A stretch of 64,000 nt of DNA from Deltaproteobacteria bacterium. GTDB taxonomy: Bacteria > Desulfobacterota > Desulfobacteria > Desulfobacterales > Desulfatirhabdiaceae. The position numbers and the translations under genes are program-made. Each line of letters starts with the position of its first letter. Within the stretch, counting starts at the first letter, position 1. This document shows, piece after piece, positions 48,894 to 56,954 of this stretch. The notes under the pieces are model-generated. The model was not told where the DNA came from. It worked only from the letters and a program-made list of their open reading frames with translations, and ran no database searches. The stretch is from the NCBI GenBank assembly GCA_016219185.1, contig JACRBZ010000105.1:1-64000 (forward strand). Direction: 5' to 3'.

Positions 48894-48997
48894 TGATCGG
48901 CTCGATCATTTCCTGTAGCGTACCCGAGCACTTTAAGGACTAACCCCGTCCATGAAGCGCCGATGCAGAAGGATTCGAAAGTAACGCGCTGATTTAC

Positions 48998-49555
48998 CTA
49001 TATTCCTTTTCCCTGAATCGTTGGGTCATGCTGCAACCTTTCCTGAATTCCCTTGCCGATCTGGTAGGTTCGGCTGAAATCGGACCAGAACGCCATGTCC
49101 TTTTCTTTCCAGTCCTTTCCAAACCGTTCATCAAAGTATTTTCCCAGCTTATCAAACAAGAGGCGCCAGGGCGGCTGTCCCTGAGATCTGGCGTCCAGAA
49201 GTTCATTCAACAGGGTATCCAGTTCCGACAGCACTTCCTTGGGAAGATAGGAAATGGCCCCTTTGCGGATGGAAGTCATAAGGGCTTCCGGATTGACGGC
49301 ATGGGCGGTCAACATGACCGTGGGGATCCCTTTGGCTACGGTTTCCTCAAGAAGCTGCAGCCCGTTCACCCCCATGATATCGAGTATGGCCAGATCATAG
49401 ATGTTGTCCTGGATTTTTCGGGAAGCGGTATCGTAATCCCTGGCGCGATCCACGACCGCCCCTTCCAGAATATCTTCGATGGTTTCCAGAACATCTTCTT
49501 CATCATCAACTGCCAGAATATGCTTGCCTTTGATATAAGAATCGGAATCTCCCAT
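48998..49555 (-). CDS. Receiver protein with an uncharacterised C-terminal domain
   Basis: About 185 residues. The receiver (IKGKHILAVDDEEDVLETIEDILEG, phospho-acceptor in LAILDIMGVNGLQLLE, MLTAHAV, LPKEVL) lacks the usual MP after the Asp. A C-terminal region of about 65 residues follows (PWRLLFDKLGKYFDERFGKDWKEKDMAFWSDFSRTYQIGKGIQERL). It is rich in aromatic and charged residues and does not look like a DNA-binding domain. The start at 49555 has AAGGAG ten bases upstream; a longer in-frame start exists at 49594. It lies downstream of the TRAP operon on the same strand, about 100 bases after dctM, and may be co-transcribed. Confidence 0.8.
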   Translation of the reverse strand: MGDSDSYIKGKHILAVDDEEDVLETIEDILEGAVVDRARDYDTASRKIQDNIYDLAILDIMGVNGLQLLEETVAKGIPTVMLTAHAVNPEALMTSIRKGAISYLPKEVLSELDTLLNELLDARSQGQPPWRLLFDKLGKYFDERFGKDWKEKDMAFWSDFSRTYQIGKGIQERLQHDPTIQGKGI

Positions 49556-49651
49556 TACTGCAATCTCCTTAATGATAAAATAGGGGCTATCCATTTGAAT
49601 GGCGCCATACGTTCAGAATGCCTTCAGTTCTCGTGCTGAGTGATCCCGGAA

Positions 49652-50974
49652 TCAGTTGCCGCCGCCGACGGTCGCAACTCCGGTTTCAAAACCAAAGAGC
49701 CTGGGCAGCCACATGATCAGTTCCGGGAAAAAGGTGATCAGGAACAGAATTGAAATCTGAATGACGAGAAAAGGGAACGCCGATTTGGTGACAAACACAA
49801 TATCGCGCTTGGCGATGGCTCCCGCAATATAGAGACTGACCCCCACCGGCGGCGTGCAGTACCCGATGGCCAGGTTGACCGTCATGATCAGGCCGAAGTG
49901 GATGGGATCGATGCCAAAGGCAATCAGCAGCGGAATACAGATCGGACCGATGATCAGCGTGGCCGAAATGATATCCATCAGCATGCCGACCACCAGAAGC
50001 ACCAGGTTGATCACCAGAAGGAAGACCATCGGCGAATGAATGCCGGCGGTCACGGCCTCGGTTATTTTCGCCGGAATGGATTCAAGGGTCAGGTACCTGC
50101 CGAAACACGTGGCGCCGCCCACGATGATCAGAAGCGAGGCCGACGTAACGGCGGATCCAACGACCACTTTTTTGACCTGCTCGAATTTCATGGATTTATG
50201 GATAAAGAGTTCCACGATAAAGGCATAGACGCATGAAATGACCGCAGCCTCGTTGGCGGTGAATATTCCGGTGTAAATGCCGACAAAAATCACCACGGGC
50301 AGCATCAAGGCCCAGAAACAATCCTTGAACGTCACCCAGACTTCATCAAACTTCGGCACCGGCATCCGGACGATCGTCTTATCTTTCCAGAAGACAAAAT
50401 AAGTGTAGATGCAGGTTACAACCGTAATCATGACGCCGGGAACAAATCCGGTTAAAAATAGCCCCTGCAGCGAGCAGTTGCTGATCATGCTGAAAAGAAT
50501 CATACCGATACTGGGTGGAATGATCACCCCCAGATTCCCGGCAGTTGTCATGAGCCCGACACTATAATTTTCCGGATACCCATTGGCCAGCAGCGCCGGG
50601 ATCATAAACCCGCCCAGGGCCACGACCGTTGCAACGGTTGAGCCGGAAATCGCGCCGAATATGGCGCAGGCAATGACGCCGGCCATCCCCAATCCGCCGG
50701 GCAGCCAGCTCACCAGCACATTGGTGAATTTGATCAGTTTTTCAACGATGGTACCGGTGGTCATGATATTGCCGCAGAGAACAAAAAACAGCACCACGAC
50801 CAGGGCAAAATTGTCCATGCTTTTAAAAATACTCTGAACCAGAAGGATGATGGGGTAATCGGTAAACGCCAGAACGCAAAGCAAAGAAGTATAGAACAGG
50901 CACATGAACACGGGAATAAAAGTGGCCATGGTACCCAGCAGAATCAACAGGGGAATTATATAGCTCCATTCCAT
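49652..50974 (-). CDS. TRAP transporter large membrane subunit (DctM-like)
   Basis: 440 residues with about 12 helices. Family features include the repeated GxxxP-type re-entrant motifs: ATVVALGGFMIPALLANGYPENYSVGLMTTAGNLGVIIPPSIGMILFS and MTVNLAIGYCTPPVGVSLYIAGAIAKRD. It forms the sodium-driven translocation pathway for an organic acid delivered by the binding protein. It follows the small subunit by 72 bases on the minus strand. The set 52806-49652 (binding protein, small subunit, large subunit) is complete. Confidence 0.93.
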   Translation of the reverse strand: MEWSYIIPLLILLGTMATFIPVFMCLFYTSLLCVLAFTDYPIILLVQSIFKSMDNFALVVVLFFVLCGNIMTTGTIVEKLIKFTNVLVSWLPGGLGMAGVIACAIFGAISGSTVATVVALGGFMIPALLANGYPENYSVGLMTTAGNLGVIIPPSIGMILFSMISNCSLQGLFLTGFVPGVMITVVTCIYTYFVFWKDKTIVRMPVPKFDEVWVTFKDCFWALMLPVVIFVGIYTGIFTANEAAVISCVYAFIVELFIHKSMKFEQVKKVVVGSAVTSASLLIIVGGATCFGRYLTLESIPAKITEAVTAGIHSPMVFLLVINLVLLVVGMLMDIISATLIIGPICIPLLIAFGIDPIHFGLIMTVNLAIGYCTPPVGVSLYIAGAIAKRDIVFVTKSAFPFLVIQISILFLITFFPELIMWLPRLFGFETGVATVGGGN

Positions 50975-51046
50975 AAACCAGATATCTCCATTTCAGTCGG
51001 TAAAAAGCAGAAAGCCGAATGCGAATCGTTCAGTTTTCTGTTGATT

Positions 51047-51550
51047 TCAAGCTGTTGTTTTTTTAGCCATTTCCGCGATAAAATCCTGAACCAGCACCTG
51101 AAGGGATCGGATCAGCATCAAGCCCCCCATCAGCGGCATCAAGGCGTAAAGATAAACCATCGGAATCAGCATGATGATGGTTGTCTGACCGGTGGTAGCC
51201 TGCTGAGCGGCCATCTTCCACCCGTAGACCAGCATGATCAGCGAAAAAACGATGATCGCCAGATGGCTGAAAACAATCAGGGGCAACCGGGTTTTTGGAA
51301 CGAGCTGCAGCAGCACGTCCACCTTGATGATGGACCGGTTTTTGATCGAGGCGCTGCAACCGATAAAAGTCGTATAGATGATCACAATTTTGACGAGTTC
51401 TTCAGACCAGGCCAGGGTGTAATTGAAGCCATACCGCAGAATCACATTGGCGAATAAGGCTAAAAGCGCCGCCATTACCGTCAGAAACAGGGTCCAGTCT
51501 TCAAATAATGTCAAGCCTTTATCCACGGTATTCATTATCTGTTTCAGCAT
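51047..51550 (-). CDS. TRAP transporter small membrane subunit (DctQ-like)
   Basis: 167 residues with four helices and the DctQ motif LLALFANVILRYGFNYTLAWSEELVKIVIIYTTFIG, followed by NRSIIKVDVLLQLVP. It is clearly paralogous to the orphan subunit at 35064. It lies between binding protein and large-subunit genes, in the normal TRAP order. A 14-base-pair hairpin separates it from the binding-protein gene, probably allowing the binding protein to be made in excess. Confidence 0.93.
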   Translation of the reverse strand: MLKQIMNTVDKGLTLFEDWTLFLTVMAALLALFANVILRYGFNYTLAWSEELVKIVIIYTTFIGCSASIKNRSIIKVDVLLQLVPKTRLPLIVFSHLAIIVFSLIMLVYGWKMAAQQATTGQTTIIMLIPMVYLYALMPLMGGLMLIRSLQVLVQDFIAEMAKKTTA

Positions 51551-51586
51551 AAATCTTATCCTTGATCGATTAATGAAATGAAGGAC

Positions 51587-51628
51587 GGGTCTGTTCCGGA
51601 CGGCTCAGGCGCTTTCCGGAACAGATCC
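51587..51628 (-). other. Hairpin between TRAP binding-protein and small-subunit genes
   Basis: TCTGTTCCGGA (51590-51600) pairs with TCCGGAACAGA (51615-51625), extended by three outer pairs, around a 14-base loop. No T-tract follows on the minus strand. It may protect the binding-protein mRNA end or partially terminate transcription. Confidence 0.6.
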
Positions 51629-51723
51629 AAATGAAACGCAGGCTTAAGCTTGAAGGATTGAACGTGGCACATCGGATGCCGTTTTTTTCTTCAGTCTTCA
51701 GCTTTAATGACTCCATCCCGGGC

Positions 51724-52806
51724 TCAGGGCTGATATCCCATGAAGTCCTGAACTTCTTTCAGGTAATTGACCGGACGGTATTTATCGCCATCGTAGAGTT
51801 TGTTGATTTCTTCGGCATACTGTTTATGGGCAACATCGCCTTGCTTGTCCAGAATCTTCATTTCATCGTCCGAAAGTTTGAAGAATTCAATGCCGGCGGC
51901 CTTGGCTTTTGCAATCTCGTCTGTTTCCTGCTGGCGGGTTTCCTGCCGGATCTTTGCGGCAATTTCTTTTGCGGTTTCCTTGAAGGTTTTCTGCAGATCG
52001 GCGGGAAGGCTGTTGAACCACGCCTTGTTCACGACCCAGATAAACAGGCCCTGGGCATAATTTATCTGGGTAAAGTACTTGGCATCCTCAAATTTTTTAG
52101 TGATGTTGCACACCATCGGCGTGTGATCCAGTCCGTCAATAACTCCCTGTTTCAGGGCAATGGAGACATCCGGCCAGGGCATGACCACGGGATTGAATCC
52201 CCAGGCTTTGTAAAGAAGCTGATTCACCGCTGCTTCGGCAATTCGTATTTTGAGCTTTTTGGCATCCGCGATGGTCTTGCACGGCGTCACCGTTGCCCAG
52301 CCGTAATTGCCGTAACCGGTGATATCCAGGCCCATGATGCCCTGATGATCCATGGCATTCATGAAATGGGAAAAGAGTTTTTCATTACCGACAAATTTGT
52401 CGAGCTTGTCAAAGGAGTCGATCAAAAACGGCAGATTTACCACGCCGAACCGGGGTCCCAGATTGGTGGAAGCCACGGAGCTGACGCCCATTCCCTGAAG
52501 AGCGCCCATCTGGAGCTGATTTAACACTTCAACTTCGCCGCCCAGCATCGAAAAGGGTTTGTAATCGATGAAGATCTGGCCATTGGTGCGCTTCCATAAC
52601 TCATCCCTCAGGGCAAACCCGAAATACACCCCGCGAATCGCCGGATGCGAGACATTTGAAAACGTGGCTTTATACTTGGCTGTTGAAGGATCAAAAGCAG
52701 GCTTCCATTGATCCAGGGGTGGTCCCGCGGCTGCCGCGAAACCGACCATCAAAAACAGACTGAGTGCCCCCAAGATTAAAACGCTAGTCAATTTTTTACG
52801 TGTCAT
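51724..52806 (-). CDS. TRAP transporter periplasmic substrate-binding protein (DctP-like)
   Basis: 360 residues with a signal peptide (KKLTSVLILGALSLFLMVGFAAA). The mature DctP fold shows KATFSNVSHPAIRGVYFGFALRDELWKRTNGQIFIDYKPF, the helix GGEVEVLNQLQMGALQGMGV, and KLKIRIAEAAVNQLLYKAWGFNPVVMPWPDVSIALKQGVIDGLDHTP, which carries the substrate-anchoring Arg (RIAE). It delivers a carboxylate to the DctQ/M membrane complex. The substrate is unknown; aromatic or dicarboxylic acids are typical. A promoter-like element lies about 75-100 bases upstream. Confidence 0.93.
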   Translation of the reverse strand: MTRKKLTSVLILGALSLFLMVGFAAAAGPPLDQWKPAFDPSTAKYKATFSNVSHPAIRGVYFGFALRDELWKRTNGQIFIDYKPFSMLGGEVEVLNQLQMGALQGMGVSSVASTNLGPRFGVVNLPFLIDSFDKLDKFVGNEKLFSHFMNAMDHQGIMGLDITGYGNYGWATVTPCKTIADAKKLKIRIAEAAVNQLLYKAWGFNPVVMPWPDVSIALKQGVIDGLDHTPMVCNITKKFEDAKYFTQINYAQGLFIWVVNKAWFNSLPADLQKTFKETAKEIAAKIRQETRQQETDEIAKAKAAGIEFFKLSDDEMKILDKQGDVAHKQYAEEINKLYDGDKYRPVNYLKEVQDFMGYQP

Positions 52807-52877
52807 GCTTGCCTCCTTTACTCTTTGTTAGATCCTAAATTAATAAATCTTGTTCATTTGCCAAAGGTTGTTTAAAA

Positions 52878-52908
52878 GCTATATTTCAGCTATTCATTTC
52901 TTTGTCAA
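52878..52908 (-). promoter_or_regulatory. Possible promoter of the TRAP operon
   Basis: On the minus strand TTGACA (52908-52903) is followed by -10 candidates AATATA at 17 bases or TATAGC (52883-52878) at 19 bases. The 52807-53124 gap is AT-rich, holds this and the inverted repeat at 52933-52970, and shows no gene. Confidence 0.4.
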
Positions 52909-52932
52909 GCATAATTTGTCCGGCCGAAAATT

Positions 52933-52970
52933 ACTTAAATACTCCAATCGATTTTTCGGAATATTTAAGT
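52933..52970. promoter_or_regulatory. Inverted repeat upstream of the TRAP operon, candidate operator
   Basis: ACTTAAATA (52933-52941) and TATTTAAGT (52962-52970) form a nine-base inverted repeat, extended by TCC/GGA past one mismatch. It lies immediately upstream of the TTGACA at 52908, where an activator or repressor could act. A weak terminator role for the MFS operon cannot be excluded. Confidence 0.4.
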
Positions 52971-53124
52971 GTGAACTGGTCATGATTGATTGTTTATCAA
53001 GATGTTATCAAACGCGTTGAATAAATCTTCAGCATGTGAAATATGGATTGCAGTTTTCCGGTATTAAACGCCTCGAATAAGCGGCCCTGTCATGAGCCGA
53101 TGCGCCTGCTGCATCAGCCCCGGA

Positions 53125-54414
53125 TCAGGGCGCAACGGATCTGGCTGAAGTGGACGGGAAGGTTTCCCGGATAAAACAGCAGGCCAGCATCGCGATGCAA
53201 GCGCTGATCAGCAGAGAATTAAACATCTGCTGATACCCGGCAAGCGTAAAAGCCCCGTCCACGCTGCCGGATCTCTCCAGCAAATAGCCGGTAAAGGGCT
53301 GGAATATGGCTCCACCTGCAAAAGGAAACAGGTTGACCAGACCGGTGGCGGTTCCGGCGATCCGCACCGGAAACAGCTCCTTTGTCGCTGTGAATCCGAT
53401 GACCACGACGGCGCTGGCAAACATTCCCAGCCCCAGACATATCAGGTAGAGACCGAACACGGGGATGCGATCGGCGGCAAAAGACAGCGTTGCCGTAATC
53501 GCCACTAAAATGAATGTTGAGATAAGAAGAACGGGCTTTCGGGCGTGAAATACCCGGTTCGATAAAAAACCGTGAAGCGGACCGCCGATGACAATACCGA
53601 CAGCCAGCATCGAAAGGATATAACCGGCCTGGGATTTGGACAAATGGTAAACCTGCATGAAATACGGCCCACCCCACAGCCCACCGAATGTAAAAAAAAC
53701 AGCGCAGTCGAAAAAAAACCAGATGGCCAGGGGCCAGAAATGCGGGCAGGAAACGACCGTACGAAAGCCTGCCATCAGGCCGATGGCAGGGGATGATGCT
53801 TTTGAAGAGGCATTCGGGGACACGCAGCCCATGTCCTCGGGGCAATCCCGGACAAATATCCATACCAGCAGGGAAAGAACCAGGGTGAGCCCTCCCACGG
53901 CAACAAAGGACATCCGCCATCCGATCGCGCCGGACAGCAGAACCAGGGGAGTTGCGGCCGACAGTGATCCAATGCCGCCCATGGCCATCAGAATCCCGCT
54001 CATGGGCGCAAACTCGACGGGCGTGAACCATTCAGACAGGATTTTCAAGGTCGGCACAAAAAGCATGGCCACCCCAACCCCGACCAGCAGCCGTCCGGCA
54101 ATGGCCATCACCACGGATGACGCAAAGCCCAAAAGGACCGATCCGACAAACGCCACCAGAAAAAATACCGTGATCGTGTTGCGCGGACCCCAGGAATCGG
54201 ATAGGAGCCCTGCCGGAAGCTGCATGGCCGCGTATGAATAGAAATAAGCAGCCGACAAAAAGCCGGTCAAGCCGCCGCCGGTCCGAAGGTCCTTCATCAT
54301 ATCGACGGCAACCACGGCCGGACAAAGCCTGTGAAAATACACCAGGATGTATCCAAAGGCCAGAACCCAGAAGATGATCCAACGATGTCGGCGGGTTTTA
54401 GGGTCAGGTGTCAT
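53125..54414 (-). CDS. Major facilitator superfamily transporter
   Basis: 429 residues with 12 predicted helices. Residue patterns include YFHRLCPAVVAVDMMKDL in helix 1, the MFS motif between helices 2 and 3 (LLSDSWGPRNT, a loose GxxxDxxGxR form), GVAMLFVPTLKILSEWF, and GGPLHGFLSNRVFHARKPVL for the repeated motif in the second half. The start at 54414 (TPDPKTRRHRW) was chosen over a much longer open frame because the longer form adds 47 non-membrane residues overlapping the previous gene. It follows the CoA-transferase subunit by seven bases, so it probably imports or exports an acid handled by that enzyme. The subfamily suggests anion or organic-acid transport. Confidence 0.85.
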   Translation of the reverse strand: MTPDPKTRRHRWIIFWVLAFGYILVYFHRLCPAVVAVDMMKDLRTGGGLTGFLSAAYFYSYAAMQLPAGLLSDSWGPRNTITVFFLVAFVGSVLLGFASSVVMAIAGRLLVGVGVAMLFVPTLKILSEWFTPVEFAPMSGILMAMGGIGSLSAATPLVLLSGAIGWRMSFVAVGGLTLVLSLLVWIFVRDCPEDMGCVSPNASSKASSPAIGLMAGFRTVVSCPHFWPLAIWFFFDCAVFFTFGGLWGGPYFMQVYHLSKSQAGYILSMLAVGIVIGGPLHGFLSNRVFHARKPVLLISTFILVAITATLSFAADRIPVFGLYLICLGLGMFASAVVVIGFTATKELFPVRIAGTATGLVNLFPFAGGAIFQPFTGYLLERSGSVDGAFTLAGYQQMFNSLLISACIAMLACCFIRETFPSTSARSVAP

Positions 54415-54421
54415 TTCATTT

Positions 54422-55195
54422 CTACTTGCTTGTCCAAAATCCATCCGGATCGAACCGTCGAAGGGTGGAAAGTTCCTCCAAACTCGGCGCTGGCGTCCGG
54501 GACAGTGCCGCTGAAATGCGAACCGGCCAGCCGGTTTGTTCTTGGACCATTTCAACCGTAGCCCCGGGATGAATCGAAGTCAACACCATTTCACGGGTTT
54601 CCGGATCAAATGCGAATATCCCCAGCGTGGTAATAACCGCGGATGGCCCGCCGCGAACCAGGCCGACAGACTCGCGCCAGCCCTTTCCTTCTCCGTATCC
54701 CGGAGAGGTGATATAATCCACCCTGGGTACAAACCGGCGCTTCTCGTGAACCATGATGATGATATGGCGGTGCGCCAGACAGGCCAGATCACAGGCCCCC
54801 CCGCTTCCCGGAAGCCGGGTTTTGATGTTTTCGGCGCTTCCTGTCAGCGTGGTGTTCAGGTTCCCGAATCGGTCCACCTGAGCGCCACCAATAAAACTGA
54901 CGTCCACAAGCCCCTGCTGGAGCAGCGACATGGTGTCCCGAGTATCCGCCAGCCACTGCGACCGGTATAGATTCGGCAGATCCCCCATCGTCAGTATGGG
55001 TTCCGGAGCCACCGTATCGCGTATGATTCCCAGTTCGTAAACACCGACGGCATTCGGGGCCCGAAGGCTTTTTGCCAGCAGAAAGCCCAAAAGCGGAAGC
55101 CGCATGCCAACGAAAACGACTTCCCCATCTGCGATTTCACGGGATGCTGCTGCGACCATCAGCTCGGATCGGGTATAGTGCGTATCAGTATCCAT
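54422..55195 (-). CDS. Class I CoA-transferase subunit B (glutaconate CoA-transferase-like)
   Basis: About 257 residues: SRSEL/TRSELMVAAASREIADGEVVFVGMRLPLLGFLLAKSL, then VYELGIIRDTVAPEPILTMGDLP, where the Glu of YELG is at the position of the catalytic glutamate that forms the CoA thioester, and GGAQVDRFGNLNTT. The late LTSIHPGATVEMVQEQTGWPV is a family signature. It overlaps the subunit A gene by 11 bases. Together they should move CoA between acyl groups. IpdAB-type ring-cleaving hydrolases are related, so the exact reaction is uncertain. Confidence 0.87.
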   Translation of the reverse strand: MDTDTHYTRSELMVAAASREIADGEVVFVGMRLPLLGFLLAKSLRAPNAVGVYELGIIRDTVAPEPILTMGDLPNLYRSQWLADTRDTMSLLQQGLVDVSFIGGAQVDRFGNLNTTLTGSAENIKTRLPGSGGACDLACLAHRHIIIMVHEKRRFVPRVDYITSPGYGEGKGWRESVGLVRGGPSAVITTLGIFAFDPETREMVLTSIHPGATVEMVQEQTGWPVRISAALSRTPAPSLEELSTLRRFDPDGFWTSK

Positions 55196-56096
55196 AATCA
55201 ACTGGCTCCGAATAAGCATGACGGGTTATTGACAGACGCGATAGGCTATCATTCCCCAACGTCTCGACATACTGATGAATCGAAGAAATGGAGCGTACCC
55301 ATTGATTCATCCATAATGCAAACAGCTCCGGGGTCCGGCTTTGCGTCTGGTAGTCCAGAAAAACCGCGTGATCCCGGTTGTAATATCCCGGCATCGGAGA
55401 AGGGTGCGCTCCCCAGGGGGCATGAACAACGGCACCGACTTTGAATCCGGGTGTCAGAATTCGGTTGGGATCACGGGTGATCAATTCGGTGGAAACGATT
55501 TCTTCCGCGGTTAAAAGCACATTCCGGCTGGCCAGGCAGGCCTCACGGGTAATCCCCATGTTTCCCCACGCATGAGCGTTGCCATAAGGGTCCGATCTTT
55601 GAACATGAACAATGGCCACATCCGGAACAATTGCGGCTACGGCAGCATGTTTTTGACCGGTAAACGGGCAAGTAACTGACTTTAACCCCGGATTTGTCGC
55701 AAACAGATCGCTGCCAAGGGCCGTTCGGGATGGCAGGAAAGACACGCCCATGGATCCGGCCTGCAGAGCCATCGATATGGTAAGATTCGAATGATCCTCG
55801 ACATCAATCCGTCCCTGTTCCACGGCCCTGCGAAAATTATAGCCCACACCGGTGATCACGTTACCCACCCAGGCAGCCTGAACCCGCTGCACACATCCTG
55901 CGCCGATCAACTGATCAAACAGCATATCGGATATCGGTCCAATCAGCGTCAGCCCCTTCTTCCCCTGGCGAATGATCTCATGCCCTGCTGCAAAAGGAAT
56001 GGCGGTTTCCAGAGTTGTGCCCATAGCAACGGATGATCCATCCACCACCCATCGGGATATGGCCTCCGACATGTTCATCACTTTTGAAGTCGTCAC
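55185..56096 (-). CDS. Class I CoA-transferase subunit A (glutaconate CoA-transferase-like)
   Basis: 303 residues starting with GTG: SKVMNMSEAISRWVVDGSSVAMGTTLETAIPFAAGHEIIRQGKKGLTLIGPI. Then come AWVGNVITGVGYNFRRAVEQG, MALQAGSMGVSFLPSR, PDVAIVHVQRSDPYGNAHAWG and AEEIVSTELI, all typical of the GctA-like subunit. It begins an operon with subunit B and the MFS transporter. A sigma-70 promoter match lies about 130 bases upstream. An ATG six codons later is an alternative start, but the GTG has a GGA site and agrees better with family length. Confidence 0.87.
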   Translation of the reverse strand: MTTSKVMNMSEAISRWVVDGSSVAMGTTLETAIPFAAGHEIIRQGKKGLTLIGPISDMLFDQLIGAGCVQRVQAAWVGNVITGVGYNFRRAVEQGRIDVEDHSNLTISMALQAGSMGVSFLPSRTALGSDLFATNPGLKSVTCPFTGQKHAAVAAIVPDVAIVHVQRSDPYGNAHAWGNMGITREACLASRNVLLTAEEIVSTELITRDPNRILTPGFKVGAVVHAPWGAHPSPMPGYYNRDHAVFLDYQTQSRTPELFALWMNQWVRSISSIHQYVETLGNDSLSRLSITRHAYSEPVDYGY

Positions 56097-56221
56097 CTCA
56101 TGTAATCCTTTTCAAAGGCGGAAAAATAGCCGGTTGTTGCGGCTAAAGTGAACAAAACTTACCGTAAGGCAGCGTCAACCCCTTCATGATCTTACGGCCA
56201 TTCAGGCATTGACGTGTTAAC

Positions 56222-56249
56222 TGTATAATAAATTATCGTTTATTGTCAA
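56222..56249 (-). promoter_or_regulatory. Predicted promoter of the CoA-transferase/MFS operon
   Basis: On the minus strand TTGACA (56249-56244), a 16-base spacer and TATACA (56227-56222) form a good sigma-70 match about 125 bases before the GTG at 56096. The rest of the 56097-56448 gap holds the ribosomal terminator and nothing else recognisable. Confidence 0.55.
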
Positions 56250-56337
56250 AAGTAATTATGGTTTAATGGGAAATATCCCAAGAACTGCTTAATATATTGA
56301 TTTAACATCATTTTAAATATTTGCTTCCCTGATCAAT

Positions 56338-56378
56338 AAAAAAGGACCCTGAGCTAAAAATGCTCAGGGTCCTTTTTA
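56338..56378 (-). terminator. Strong bidirectional-type terminator after rplQ
   Basis: AAAAAGGACCCTGAGC (56339-56354) and GCTCAGGGTCCTTTTT (56362-56377) form a 16-base-pair stem around a seven-base loop, with A and T runs on both sides. It lies about 70 bases after the rplQ stop and ends the ribosomal operon. It would also insulate the divergent CoA-transferase promoter. Confidence 0.9.
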
Positions 56379-56448
56379 AAATTCAACGTATGGACAAATC
56401 TGAATAAAAAGAATTACAGATAATTCAACATATCACACAAGTGATTTT

Positions 56449-56946
56449 TTATGCATTTTCAGTTTGTGTCTCAGGAGCTACGGGAGCCGGCTTTTCTGAG
56501 GATGCCTCTTTTGATTTTTCGGCTATTTTCTTGGCCTCGGATGCCGTCTTGGCAACTTTTCGAGATCGCGGCTGAAGCGGCTTGCTTTTTTCTCTGGCAA
56601 CCAGCTCGACAATGGAAATGGGAGCCGCATCGCCCGGACGGTTTCCAATTTTTGCGATGATCGTATAGCCACCTTGAATATCGCCATAGCGATCGGCAGC
56701 CTCATTAAACAGTTTATAGGCAACTTCTTTTTCAGTGATGATCGCAAGTGCCTGGCGCTGGGCATGAAGATCGCCACGTTTTGCAAGGGTGATCAGATCA
56801 TCGGCCCATCGTTTAAGTTCTTTTGCTTTAACATCCGTTGTCGTAATGCGGTCATACTTAAACAAGGATGTGACCATATTTCTGAACATCGCCTTACGAT
56901 GGCTGCTTGAACGTCCTATTTTTAATCCGGCTTTTCCATGTCTCAT
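56449..56946 (-). CDS. rplQ: Large ribosomal subunit protein bL17
   Basis: 165 residues. The conserved core is RHGKAGLKIGRSSSHRKAMFRNMVTSLFKYDRITTTDVKAKELKRWADDLITLAKRGD. A tail of about 40 residues rich in Lys, Ala and Glu (TASEAKKIAEKSKEASSEKPAPV) extends beyond the usual length of about 120. It is the last gene of the alpha operon, eight bases after rpoA, and is followed by a strong terminator. Confidence 0.97.
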   Translation of the reverse strand: MRHGKAGLKIGRSSSHRKAMFRNMVTSLFKYDRITTTDVKAKELKRWADDLITLAKRGDLHAQRQALAIITEKEVAYKLFNEAADRYGDIQGGYTIIAKIGNRPGDAAPISIVELVAREKSKPLQPRSRKVAKTASEAKKIAEKSKEASSEKPAPVAPETQTENA

Positions 56947-56954
56947 AGCCCTGT

